NCBI GenBank assembly: GCA_003456765.1
Contig: DMOT01000034.1
Location: 1-5,862 of the forward strand
Origin: Bacillota bacterium
GTDB taxonomy: Bacteria; Bacillota; DTU025
Length of the DNA: 5,862 bases
Direction: 5' to 3'
Shown: piece after piece, positions 1 to 5,860 of the stretch
Layout: each line of letters opens with the position of its first letter
Numbering within the stretch: the first letter of the stretch is position 1
The notes under the pieces: model-generated
Databases searched by the model: none
What the model was told of the DNA's origin: nothing
The model's input: the letters and a program-made list of their open reading frames with translations, nothing else
Made by a program: the position numbers and the translations under genes

Positions 1-159
1 CCCTTCAAGCCATTCACGCCCATAGCTGCCCTTGAAGCAGGCGTGGCCGATCTGACCGAGACCATTCTTTGCTCACCCTCGGTCTCTGCGCGCTACTTCA
101 GGAAGAGATGTGCTGTCTGGTCTGCGGGGCGCACTCATGGCCGCCAGAATCTCACTGAG
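1..159 (+). pseudogene. Mirror-image copy of an internal mrdA (PBP2) segment
   Basis: Read on the plus strand from base 1, this stretch encodes 53 residues that duplicate mrdA codons 334-386, from just after the active-site serine to the NLTE sequence. It differs at four bases: two are silent and two introduce proline (T to P at the first codon, A to P at the seventh). It has no start codon, enters from the window edge, and past the spacer runs into antisense sequence and a TGA at 190-192. It is the left arm of the fold-back palindrome, not an independent gene. It may preserve the native continuation for a few codons beyond the repeat: Gly-Met-Ile-Ser follows NLTE here, which suits the family, where a few residues then lead to the SCN/SCD motif. 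That last point is inference. Confidence 0.8.
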
Positions 160-326
160 GGTATGATCTCAGTGAGATTCTGGCGGCCATGAGTGCGCCC
201 CGCAGACCAGACAGCACATCTCTTCCTGAAGTAGCGCGCAGAGACCGAGGGTGAGCAAAGAATGGTCTCGGTCAGATCGGCCACGCCTGCTTCAAGCGCA
301 GCTATGGCAGTGAATGGCTTGAAGGT
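1..326. repeat. Near-perfect inverted repeat (fold-back palindrome) inside mrdA
   Basis: Bases 1-159 are the reverse complement of 168-326 (base i pairs with base 327-i), separated by the 8-bp spacer GGTATGAT at 160-167. I count 155 of 159 pairs matching. The four mismatches lie at 1, 18, 19 and 30 of the left arm, so the inner 129 pairs are perfect. Both arms encode the same segment of PBP2 just after its active-site serine, on opposite strands. This is not an insertion-sequence end or a terminator: the arms are coding sequence, and the right arm is continuous with the intact upstream part of mrdA. The likeliest origin is a snap-back chimera made during amplification, or an assembly error at a contig end. 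A real inverted duplication is possible, but a palindrome this long with so short a spacer is usually unstable in cells. Confidence 0.95.
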
Positions 327-1325
327 GGAACCAGGCGGATAAGCGCCCGACACTACTCGGTTGAAAAGGCCTGATACGCCGGTGCTGACCTGGCGCCAAC
401 GCTCATCTGAGATCCTCGGAACAAACCAGCCCGGATCATAACCGGGCTCAGTCGCCATGGCGATGATCTCGCCTGTGCGTGGATCCAGCGCCACGGCAGC
501 GCCAGCCATGGCATCCTTATACTTGCCGGATTGAAGCGCTGTCAGCTGTTCCTGGAGCGCCTTCTCAGCCGTCTTCTGCACCTTTGCATCGACAGTCAAT
601 TCCAGGGTGGCACCGGCCACGGGAGCCTCGGCGCCTACTGTTGCAACAGGTCTGGAAAGCGAGTCTACCTCAACTTCAGTGACACCATCCTGCCCACGGA
701 GATACCGCTCATACTCGCGTTCGATTCCGCTCTTTCCTATTCGGTCGCGGGCTCGATATCCATCTTCAGCAAGGTTTGCGAGTTCCTCCTGGTTGATCAA
801 GCCGACGTATCCAATAATAGGCCCGGCCAAGGTCCCGCAGGGATAGCTCCTGTAAGGCTCTTCTTCGATGATGACCCCGGGCAACTCAACCCTGTGTTCC
901 GATACCCTGACTAGAATATGGGGCGGAGCATCCTCGATGAGGCGAGCGGGCATATAAGGCACGCCATACCGGCCCTCAGTCTGTCCTGCTATCTTCGCTT
1001 CAATCTCCTCAACTGGCATCTCCAGGAGCTCAGATAGGAGCTGCACCTCTGCCTGCCGATCGGAAAACTCCTGCGGAACTGCGGATATGGTGTACGCCAT
1101 CCTGCTGGTGGCAAGGACCTCGCCATGTCTGTCAGTTATGATCCCGCGTGGCGCAGATATCGGCACAAGTGCGAGCCTGTTGGCTGTGGCCCTACGCTCG
1201 TAATAGTCGCCCTTTATGATCTGGAGCTGCCACAGCCTGCCGACGAGAACTGCGAATACACACAGGGTAAGGATCTGCAATACCCGGAGTCGGCGATCAC
1301 TCCGCGTTCGCCTGCGATTCATCAT
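135..1325 (-). CDS. mrdA: Penicillin-binding protein 2 (elongasome transpeptidase), 3'-truncated by fold-back
   Basis: Class B penicillin-binding protein that cross-links peptidoglycan during cell elongation, anchored in the cytoplasmic membrane with its enzyme domain outside. A basic N-terminus precedes one membrane segment (about residues 13-32). The pedestal domain follows, with RGIITDRHGEVLA (about 60-72) and GKSGIEREYERYLRG (about 197-211), both typical of PBP2. The transpeptidase domain begins near 250 and has the catalytic S333-T-F-K336 motif. Authentic sequence reaches about residue 386 (base 168). The last ten codons are antisense of the palindrome arm and end at a chance TGA. The family is usually 600-700 residues, so the SxN and KTG motifs and the C-terminal half of the enzyme domain are missing. 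The start has GGAG 7 nt upstream; a second ATG follows immediately. It lies 33 nt after mreD, and this position favours MrdA over the divisome enzyme FtsI. Confidence 0.9.
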   Translation of the reverse strand: MMNRRRTRSDRRLRVLQILTLCVFAVLVGRLWQLQIIKGDYYERRATANRLALVPISAPRGIITDRHGEVLATSRMAYTISAVPQEFSDRQAEVQLLSELLEMPVEEIEAKIAGQTEGRYGVPYMPARLIEDAPPHILVRVSEHRVELPGVIIEEEPYRSYPCGTLAGPIIGYVGLINQEELANLAEDGYRARDRIGKSGIEREYERYLRGQDGVTEVEVDSLSRPVATVGAEAPVAGATLELTVDAKVQKTAEKALQEQLTALQSGKYKDAMAGAAVALDPRTGEIIAMATEPGYDPGWFVPRISDERWRQVSTGVSGLFNRVVSGAYPPGSTFKPFTAIAALEAGVADLTETILCSPSVSARYFRKRCAVWSAGRTHGRQNLTEIIPSVRFWRP

Positions 1326-1358
1326 TCATCAACTCCGGAAAAGCTCAACATTGAATGT

Positions 1359-1874
1359 CTATACGGACCTGGCAGAACGTGAGCGCTCTCGTTCGCGTGG
1401 AAGAAGGTACATCCAGCGGTGGAGGAGAGCTCCTGTGCAGCAGTTCAAAACCGTAATCCACGGGATCACGACCCCGAACGCCCTAACCCAATCGATGCCG
1501 GCCCCAAATGACCAAATGACAAAGAGGTAGATCACCTCACGGATCACAGTTCCTGCCCCTACAATGACAGCAGGCGTAACCAGATTCTCTTTGAACAGCT
1601 GAGGCTCTACAAGCCCAATCATGGCTGCTACAGCCATATTAGCGCCGGCGCTTGCACCAATGAACGTCCCGGTAAGGGCATCCTGGCAGAGACCTCCAAG
1701 TAGCGCAACTGCAACACCCGGACCTGTTCCTGCTATTATTGACACCACTGCCGAGAAGCAGAAGACGAGATCCGGCACTGCCCATCTGGGACAAAGCACG
1801 GGGAAAACAGCTGATTGAAGCAGCAATGCGGCGAAGACCCCGAAAGCGACCGAAAGGTTCTTCAGCCTTCTCAT
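1359..1874 (-). CDS. mreD: Rod shape-determining membrane protein MreD
   Basis: Small integral membrane protein of the elongasome that sits with MreC and helps regulate PBP2-RodA. The 171 residues are the usual length for the family. The sequence is strongly hydrophobic, with about five or six membrane segments (roughly 7-27, 33-49, 52-62, 72-90, 99-121 and 130-152). It carries the family-typical PDL near 34-36 and GGLCQDALTG near 60-69, and a basic tail rich in Arg and Ser. Its ATG overlaps the mreC stop as ATGA (1871-1874), the classic arrangement for translational coupling, and GGGGAG lies about 8 nt upstream inside mreC. It is identified by topology, the GLxxD signature and position after mreC, because MreD sequences diverge widely. 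Confidence 0.93.
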   Translation of the reverse strand: MRRLKNLSVAFGVFAALLLQSAVFPVLCPRWAVPDLVFCFSAVVSIIAGTGPGVAVALLGGLCQDALTGTFIGASAGANMAVAAMIGLVEPQLFKENLVTPAVIVGAGTVIREVIYLFVIWSFGAGIDWVRAFGVVIPWITVLNCCTGALLHRWMYLLPRERERSRSARSV

Positions 1875-2722
1875 TCTCGCATCTCCCCGAGGGCTCCCTC
1901 AATCGGTTCGGCCAAAACCAGAACCTCATCGAGCCTGTCAAAGTCCACACGCGGTCTTGCAAAGGCGGATTTCGATACCCCGTATTTGCCCGGTTCGACT
2001 GAGATGATGTCACCAATCACGTACCCTCTTGGATAAACCCCGCCAAGGCCGGAAGTGATAATGACATCTCCTGGCTCGAGATCGTTCTCTGCACCAAGGG
2101 GGCACACGTGGAGCAAGCCGGATCCGTCTCCAAGGCCTTCAACGAGAACAAGGTCACGGGATCTCGCGTCAATGCCTCCAACAGCGCTTCTCGAGTCAAT
2201 TGCGAGAACTACCGTTGCTGTGTTACGAGTTACAGATGTAGTTCTTCCCACAACTCCCCGGTCAGTAACGACTGCGCACCCACTCGCAATCCCATGGTCA
2301 GATCCTTTGTTTATCACGACTGAATCAAGCCAGTTCCCCGGATCACGGTAGCTTACTCTCGCCACAACCGTATCGCCCTTGAGAGCGTCCGCAAAGCCAA
2401 GCAAGATCCTCAGGCGCTGGTTTTCGCGAACGGCCTCCTCCATTTGGAGGTTCTCGTGGCGCAATGCATCAAGCTCGCTGCGGAGCCGCTCATTTTCAGC
2501 CTTTGTTTCGCCTATCGAAGCCAGGTACCTGACCCAGGATGAGATCTCCCTGCTGATCTTGCTCGCCCCCCGGGCTATGGGAGAGAATATCTCGCGCCCC
2601 GCCCTTTCTGCGACGGAGAGTCTGTCACGGTCTCTTGCCGTGAAGTAGATCAAACATATCAATACTACGGCGCAGATCGCCGTAACCACGATTCTTCTTT
2701 TGAGCAAAGGTTGTTGCTTCAT
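1871..2722 (-). CDS. mreC: Rod shape-determining protein MreC
   Basis: Bitopic membrane protein whose extracytoplasmic domain binds and activates PBP2 and links it to MreB filaments. The 283 residues match the family's usual 270-300. A short basic N-terminus leads to one membrane helix (about 11-28). A coiled coil rich in Glu, Arg and Leu follows (about 70-107), then the beta-rich MreC core. Within the core, the stretch DPGNWLDSVVINKGSDHGI (about 127-145) and the repeated G-V-V-G-R and TSGLGGVYPRG (about 223-233) segments are characteristic. The start is an ATG 21 nt after the mreB stop, preceded by the strong SD GGAGG. The gene ends in TGA within the 4-bp overlap with mreD. Nothing looks damaged. 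Confidence 0.96.
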   Translation of the reverse strand: MKQQPLLKRRIVVTAICAVVLICLIYFTARDRDRLSVAERAGREIFSPIARGASKISREISSWVRYLASIGETKAENERLRSELDALRHENLQMEEAVRENQRLRILLGFADALKGDTVVARVSYRDPGNWLDSVVINKGSDHGIASGCAVVTDRGVVGRTTSVTRNTATVVLAIDSRSAVGGIDARSRDLVLVEGLGDGSGLLHVCPLGAENDLEPGDVIITSGLGGVYPRGYVIGDIISVEPGKYGVSKSAFARPRVDFDRLDEVLVLAEPIEGALGEMRE

Positions 2723-2743
2723 GGGAGTGCCCCCTCCGGGCCC

Positions 2744-3784
2744 TTACTTGAGCCTCCCCGACGATACAAGAACCCTCCTGTAGGTCGCAAGATGTTCCAC
2801 GACGTTTCCAGCTCCCCGAGCAACACATGTCAGTGGATCCTCAGTAAGGTAAACAGGCATGCCGGTTACATCAGCGAGCAGTCTGTCAAGCCCTTGCAGC
2901 ATAGATCCGCCACCTGTCATGACGATTCCTTTGTCGATCACATCCGCCGAAAGCTCCGGCGGCGTCTTCTCCAAAGTCATTCTCACAGCATTGACTATCT
3001 CACCGACCGGATCCGAAAGCGCCTGCTGTATCTCGGTATTGGAAATATTCACGGTCTTGGGAAGGCCATTTACTATGTCACGCCCACGCGCTTCCATGGT
3101 CTCTTCATGCTGCGAAGGATAGGCTGATCCGACAGTCTTCTTTATCTCCTCTGCCGTCCGCTCACCAATCATCAGGTTGTAATTGCGCTTCATGTAGTTG
3201 ACGATGGCCTCATCCATCTTGTCTCCGGCAATCGTAATGGACTTGGCGGCTACGATTCCACCCAGGGAGATTACTGCCACCTCTGTGGTTCCTCCCCCAA
3301 CATCTACGACCATGTTGCCGGTGGCATCCTCCACAGGAAGCCCAGCGCCGATTGCCGCAGCCATCGGCTCCTCAATTAGGAATGCTTCCTTCGCCCCTGC
3401 CTGTATTGCCGAATCATGTATTACTCGGCGCTCTACCTGTGTAACGCCGGATGGAACTCCTATTACCACTCTCGGCTTGAAGACACCATGCCTCTTTGAA
3501 GCCTTCTCTATGAAATGTCTCAACATTGTGACGGTCACGTCAAGGTCGGCTATCACACCATCCCTCATTGGCCTGACCGCTACAATGCTCGCAGGCGTTC
3601 TCCCTACCATTTTCTTCGCGTCGTAGCCAACAGCCAGGATCTCCTGGGAGTCACGATCGATCGCAATTACTGAAGGTTCCTGAAGTACTATGCCTTTGCC
3701 TCTGACATATACAAGTGTGTTTGCGGTGCCAAGGTCAATGCCCATGTCCCTGGCGAGGCCCCCAAAGAGCGAAGCGCATGCCAT
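2744..3784 (-). CDS. mreB: Actin-like cell shape protein MreB
   Basis: Bacterial actin that polymerises in an ATP-dependent way at the inner membrane face and orients lateral-wall synthesis. The full-length product of 346 residues agrees with the family's usual 335-350. The actin-fold nucleotide signatures are all present: phosphate-1 loop D17-LGTANT, phosphate-2 loop D161-VGGGTTEVAVI, the LIEEP segment at 136-140, and the adenosine motif TGGGSML at 290-296. Its N-terminus (LFGGLARDMGIDLG) aligns with ordinary MreB starts, so the first ATG is credible, with AGGGAG 9 nt upstream. It follows radC by 34 nt and precedes mreC by 21 nt, so it is probably co-transcribed with both. The actin-like paralogue Mbl is a less likely alternative, because the mreC-mreD neighbours point to MreB. 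Confidence 0.97.
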   Translation of the reverse strand: MACASLFGGLARDMGIDLGTANTLVYVRGKGIVLQEPSVIAIDRDSQEILAVGYDAKKMVGRTPASIVAVRPMRDGVIADLDVTVTMLRHFIEKASKRHGVFKPRVVIGVPSGVTQVERRVIHDSAIQAGAKEAFLIEEPMAAAIGAGLPVEDATGNMVVDVGGGTTEVAVISLGGIVAAKSITIAGDKMDEAIVNYMKRNYNLMIGERTAEEIKKTVGSAYPSQHEETMEARGRDIVNGLPKTVNISNTEIQQALSDPVGEIVNAVRMTLEKTPPELSADVIDKGIVMTGGGSMLQGLDRLLADVTGMPVYLTEDPLTCVARGAGNVVEHLATYRRVLVSSGRLK

Positions 3785-3818
3785 GATGAATGGCTCCCTT
3801 CTGTGTCAAGATTCTTAA

Positions 3819-4538
3819 TCAGCCAAAATCCATGAACCCTTTTTCCTTAAAGCTTACATAGAGATTGTCGCCGATTATTATGTGGTCCAACACTTCTATC
3901 CCGATCAAAGCTCCCGCTCGGACAAGGCGCTTTGTGATTGCAATATCCTCCGGGCTTGGACCAGGATCTCCACTTGGATGGTTGTGGGCCAGGATTACTC
4001 CTGCACTACCGGCACGAATAGCCGCCCTGAATACCTCCCTCGGATGCACTATGGAAGAGTTCAGTGTGCCCACTGAGATGGTTGCATTGTCGATCACACG
4101 ATTTCTGGTATCCAAGAAGATAGTGCGGAACTCTTCCTTCTCCAGATAGCGCATTGCAGGCATGAGCAAATCCGCTACATCTTTCGCACTCGAAATAGCA
4201 AGCTTCGGCTCTCCTTCTGATACTACAACCCTTCTGCCGAGCTCGATAGCGGCCACTATCTGTGCGGCTCGAACAGGCCCTATGCCAGGTATGCTCAACA
4301 GCTCATGCACGCCGGCAGTGGCCAGCTTCCTCGCCGTACCGCACTTGGAAAGCACACGAACCGCAACATCAACCGCGCTTTCGCCCGGACGTCCACACCT
4401 TATTATCACGGCTATCAGTTCCGCAGTAGAAACCGCTTCAGGGCCGAATTCAAGCAGCCTCTCCATCGGCCTTTCACTTGGAGGCATCTCCCTGATGCCA
4501 CGACCCGCCACATCATGTTCAGAACCAACCCGGCTCAT
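3819..4538 (-). CDS. radC: RadC family JAMM-motif protein (UPF0758)
   Basis: RadC-family protein with a JAB1/MPN/Mov34 metalloenzyme fold. Its cellular role is unsettled; the old link to DNA repair in E. coli is not well supported. The 239-residue form has an N-terminal part with SERPMERLLEFG, a helix-hairpin-helix around LLSIPGIGPVRAAQI (80-94), and the JAMM metal site H185-N-H187 followed by S195 and D198, an exact HxH-x7-S-xx-D pattern. A likely partner glutamate lies in EKEEF near 133-137. I chose the ATG at 4538 because GAGGTG sits about 5-7 nt upstream. A TTG at 4568 would add ten residues but has no SD. Position between maf and mreB is a common Bacillota arrangement. The protein looks intact. 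Confidence 0.93.
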   Translation of the reverse strand: MSRVGSEHDVAGRGIREMPPSERPMERLLEFGPEAVSTAELIAVIIRCGRPGESAVDVAVRVLSKCGTARKLATAGVHELLSIPGIGPVRAAQIVAAIELGRRVVVSEGEPKLAISSAKDVADLLMPAMRYLEKEEFRTIFLDTRNRVIDNATISVGTLNSSIVHPREVFRAAIRAGSAGVILAHNHPSGDPGPSPEDIAITKRLVRAGALIGIEVLDHIIIGDNLYVSFKEKGFMDFG

Positions 4539-4543
4539 TATCA

Positions 4544-4549
4544 CACCTC
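4544..4549 (-). promoter_or_regulatory. radC ribosome-binding site
   Basis: GAGGTG on the minus strand, with the GAGG core 7 nt before the ATG at 4538. It settles the start in favour of ATG over the TTG at 4568. The same bases form most of the 3' arm of a possible 7-bp hairpin with 4579-4585. Confidence 0.75.
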
Positions 4550-4585
4550 GCCTGCACTTTTTCTGCAAGCGGTGCCACGGCGAGG
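4546..4585 (-). promoter_or_regulatory. Possible hairpin sequestering the radC ribosome-binding site
   Basis: In the minus-strand RNA, CCTCGCC (4585-4579) is perfectly complementary to GGCGAGG (4552-4546), with a G-U pair possible at the outer end (4586 with 4545). The 26-nt loop between them could itself form a 6-bp stem (CTTGCA with TGCAGG, one G-U), although that competes for two of the same bases. The 3' arm contains the radC SD core. The 5' arm begins only about 6 nt after the maf stop, so a ribosome finishing maf would cover it. This fits translational coupling of radC to maf. It is a by-eye prediction without an energy calculation. Confidence 0.4.
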
Positions 4586-4590
4586 CAGCC

Positions 4591-5166
4591 CTAGAGCACT
4601 ACATAGCCAAACTTTCTGAGCATCAATGCGAGCCTGCCAAGGGGAAGCCCTACGACGCAATTGTAGTCGCCCGCAATAGACTCCACGAGCAGACCGCCAA
4701 TTCCTTGAATAGCATAGGCTCCTGCCTTGCCCATTGGCTCGCCGGTTTCAACATATCTGAGAATGCTCTCATCCGAAAGCGCTCTGAACTTCACGGTAGT
4801 CATCTCATATTCAGTCAAAGAATCTCCGCATCCAGCATCGATCACCGAAACTCCCGAGTAAACCTGGTGCGCCCTGGCTGACAGCGCACGCAGCATGCTA
4901 AAGGCATCATCAGAGTCGACCGGCTTCCCGAGAACCCGGCCGTCTGCAACAACGATGGTGTCGGCCCCGATAACGAGCCCGTCGTCAACCCCGCAGGCTA
5001 CGTCAGCCGCTTTGGCATGTGCCAGCCGCATAACAAGATCGGCCGGGCCAACGCCATTGACTTCTTCCTCTGACACATTACTCGGGATGACCTCGAAATC
5101 CAATCCAATACCGTGCAAAAGCTGAGAACGCCTTGGGGAAGCGGATGCCAGAATCAACCTGCTCAC
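4591..5166 (-). CDS. maf: Maf-family nucleoside triphosphate pyrophosphatase (dTTP/UTP type)
   Basis: Cytoplasmic house-cleaning enzyme that hydrolyses non-canonical or excess nucleoside triphosphates to the monophosphate and pyrophosphate; in Bacillus subtilis Maf is linked to septum formation. With a GTG start the product is 191 residues, the usual family length, and begins MSRLILASASPRR, the standard Maf opening (SASPRR at 8-13). Other family blocks are GADTIVV with the presumed catalytic Asp69, GRVLGKP, SGVSV, GKAGAYAIQG (156-165) and the C-terminal GDYNCVVGLPL. The ADTIV and AYAIQG forms match the YhdE (dTTP/UTP) subgroup; the YceF m7GTP subgroup has other residues there. The frame is open to an ATG at 5283 and another at 5253, but the added residues resemble nothing in Maf and GGAGG lies 12 nt before the GTG. 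The stop is TAG, 52 nt before radC. Confidence 0.93.
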   Translation of the reverse strand: MSRLILASASPRRSQLLHGIGLDFEVIPSNVSEEEVNGVGPADLVMRLAHAKAADVACGVDDGLVIGADTIVVADGRVLGKPVDSDDAFSMLRALSARAHQVYSGVSVIDAGCGDSLTEYEMTTVKFRALSDESILRYVETGEPMGKAGAYAIQGIGGLLVESIAGDYNCVVGLPLGRLALMLRKFGYVVL

Positions 5167-5178
5167 GACAACAAATTT

Positions 5179-5183
5179 CCTCC
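5179..5183 (-). promoter_or_regulatory. maf ribosome-binding site supporting a GTG start
   Basis: GGAGG on the minus strand, 12 nt before the GTG at 5166. The spacing is a little long but workable. Together with the canonical Maf N-terminus that follows, it argues for this start and against the upstream ATG codons at 5253 and 5283. Confidence 0.6.
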
Positions 5184-5308
5184 ATGCCCCACAAGAGCGA
5201 TGCCAAACGGCACCGCCCAAAGGGCCTCTCTTTGCCTTTATTAAGTCTACCATTTGAATTCCACGTTTACAAGAATGTCGCATCGATCAAGACCTGGAAT
5301 ACAGAGAG

Positions 5309-5332
5309 CGGGCTCCCAGGGGTGGAAGCCCG
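5309..5332 (-). terminator. GC-rich hairpin after rnfB, possible terminator
   Basis: In the minus-strand RNA this is a 10-bp stem, CGGGCUUCCA with UGGGAGCCCG, closed by a CCCC loop. One pair is G-U, which becomes a C/A mismatch on the plus strand, so the structure suits transcription in the gene direction. It lies about 75 nt after the rnfB stop. The bases after it (CTCTCTGTATT) contain some T but no real T-run, so it is at best a weak intrinsic terminator. It could instead be an RNA-processing or stability element. Confidence 0.35.
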
Positions 5333-5407
5333 TCTGCACGATTCTTGGCACGGCCCGAGCCTCTGGACCTCAATGACGGCCTGCCGCTGCGCCATTGCCG
5401 GCCGACC

Positions 5408-5860
5408 CTATACAGCCGCCTTCTCCTCACTGCTTGGTGCTGCTACTCCAGAGACAGAGAAGTCAACAATGCATTTCTGAGGGCACTTTTCGATGCAAAG
5501 GCCACATCGCGTGCACTTGGACTGGTCTATGACAGCAAGATTGTCAACCATGTCTATGGCCTTCTCAGGGCAGTTCCTGGCACATATTCCACATCCAATA
5601 CACCCCACCGAACATGCCTTTCGCACCTCAGGGCCCCGCGCATGCGACTTGCATACCACATTAACCGATTCAGATGCCGTGCGAAGCTCAATCAGTTGCC
5701 TCGGGCAGGCCGCCACGCACTTCCCGCATCCTGTGCAGAGCGCATCGTCAACTACAGGAAGCCCTTCATCGCCCATTGACATGGCGCCGAATTGGCACGC
5801 GGCCACACACGATCCAAGACCAAGGCAACCATAGGTGCAAACCTTAGCGCCTCCCCCTGT
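5408..5860 (-). CDS. rnfB: Rnf complex ferredoxin subunit RnfB, C-terminal part
   Basis: Iron-sulfur subunit of the Rnf complex, which couples electron transfer between ferredoxin and NAD to Na+ or H+ pumping at the cytoplasmic membrane. The frame is open to the right window edge (first full codon at 5860), so the 5' end is missing. Of the 150 visible residues, the first block, CTYGCLGLGSCVAAC (Cys 8, 12, 18, 22), is the RnfB-type CxxxCxxxxxCxxxC motif. Next come CxxCxxCxxxC motifs at Cys 42/45/48/52, 87/90/93/97 and 116/119/122/126, enough for four [4Fe-4S] clusters. An in-frame GTG at 5806 could be miscalled as the start, but it falls inside the first cluster motif. The N-terminal membrane anchor and the extra N-terminal Fe-S domain lie outside. 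Being last before an unrelated gene fits the rnfCDGEAB order of clostridial operons. The stop is TAG. Confidence 0.92.
   Translation of the reverse strand, partial: TGGGAKVCTYGCLGLGSCVAACQFGAMSMGDEGLPVVDDALCTGCGKCVAACPRQLIELRTASESVNVVCKSHARGPEVRKACSVGCIGCGICARNCPEKAIDMVDNLAVIDQSKCTRCGLCIEKCPQKCIVDFSVSGVAAPSSEEKAAV

Larger units (their letters stand above)
5167..5407 (-). other. rnfB-maf intergenic spacer, probable maf leader
   Basis: A 241-bp stretch without a convincing gene: the open frame through part of it is an upstream extension of maf that lacks Maf similarity. It holds the hairpin at 5309-5332 and a weak promoter-like pair, TTGTAA (5272-5267) and TAGACT (5249-5244) spaced by 17 bp, each 4 of 6 to the sigma-A consensus. 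Closer to maf there are two small GC hairpin-forming stretches (around 5205-5225). I see no tRNA, no recognisable riboswitch and no repeat. It is the only long gap in the gene run and so the natural place for a transcription boundary between rnf and the maf-mre genes. Confidence 0.5.

Noticed and set aside
1..326. Terminal inverted repeat of a mobile element, or a toxin-type palindromic site
   Set aside because: The arms are mrdA coding sequence with no transposase and no target duplication, and one arm is continuous with the intact gene.
3198..3626. 142-codon plus-strand frame inside mreB
   Set aside because: Antisense shadow of the strongly conserved MreB nucleotide-binding region; low-complexity Ser/Thr/Ala/Pro composition and no start signal.
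3785..3818. TTGACA in the radC-mreB gap as a -35 box for mreB
   Set aside because: The hexamer is perfect, but 17 bp downstream the sequence is TCATGG, overlapping the mreB start codon, with no -10 element.
4162..4881. 239-codon open frame on the plus strand across radC and maf
   Set aside because: It is antisense to two clear genes, is rich in Ser, Thr, Pro and Ala as shadow frames usually are, matches no family I recognise and crosses a gene boundary.
5185..5210. Sigma-54-like TTGGCATC-N4-TTGTG upstream of maf
   Set aside because: The -24 half is fair but the -12 half lacks the required GC, and no enhancer-binding regulator is in view.
5408..5806. A complete 132-residue ferredoxin starting at GTG 5806
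   Set aside because: The frame stays open to the window edge, and the 18 residues upstream contain the first Cys residues of an RnfB cluster motif, so this is a fragment of a longer protein.
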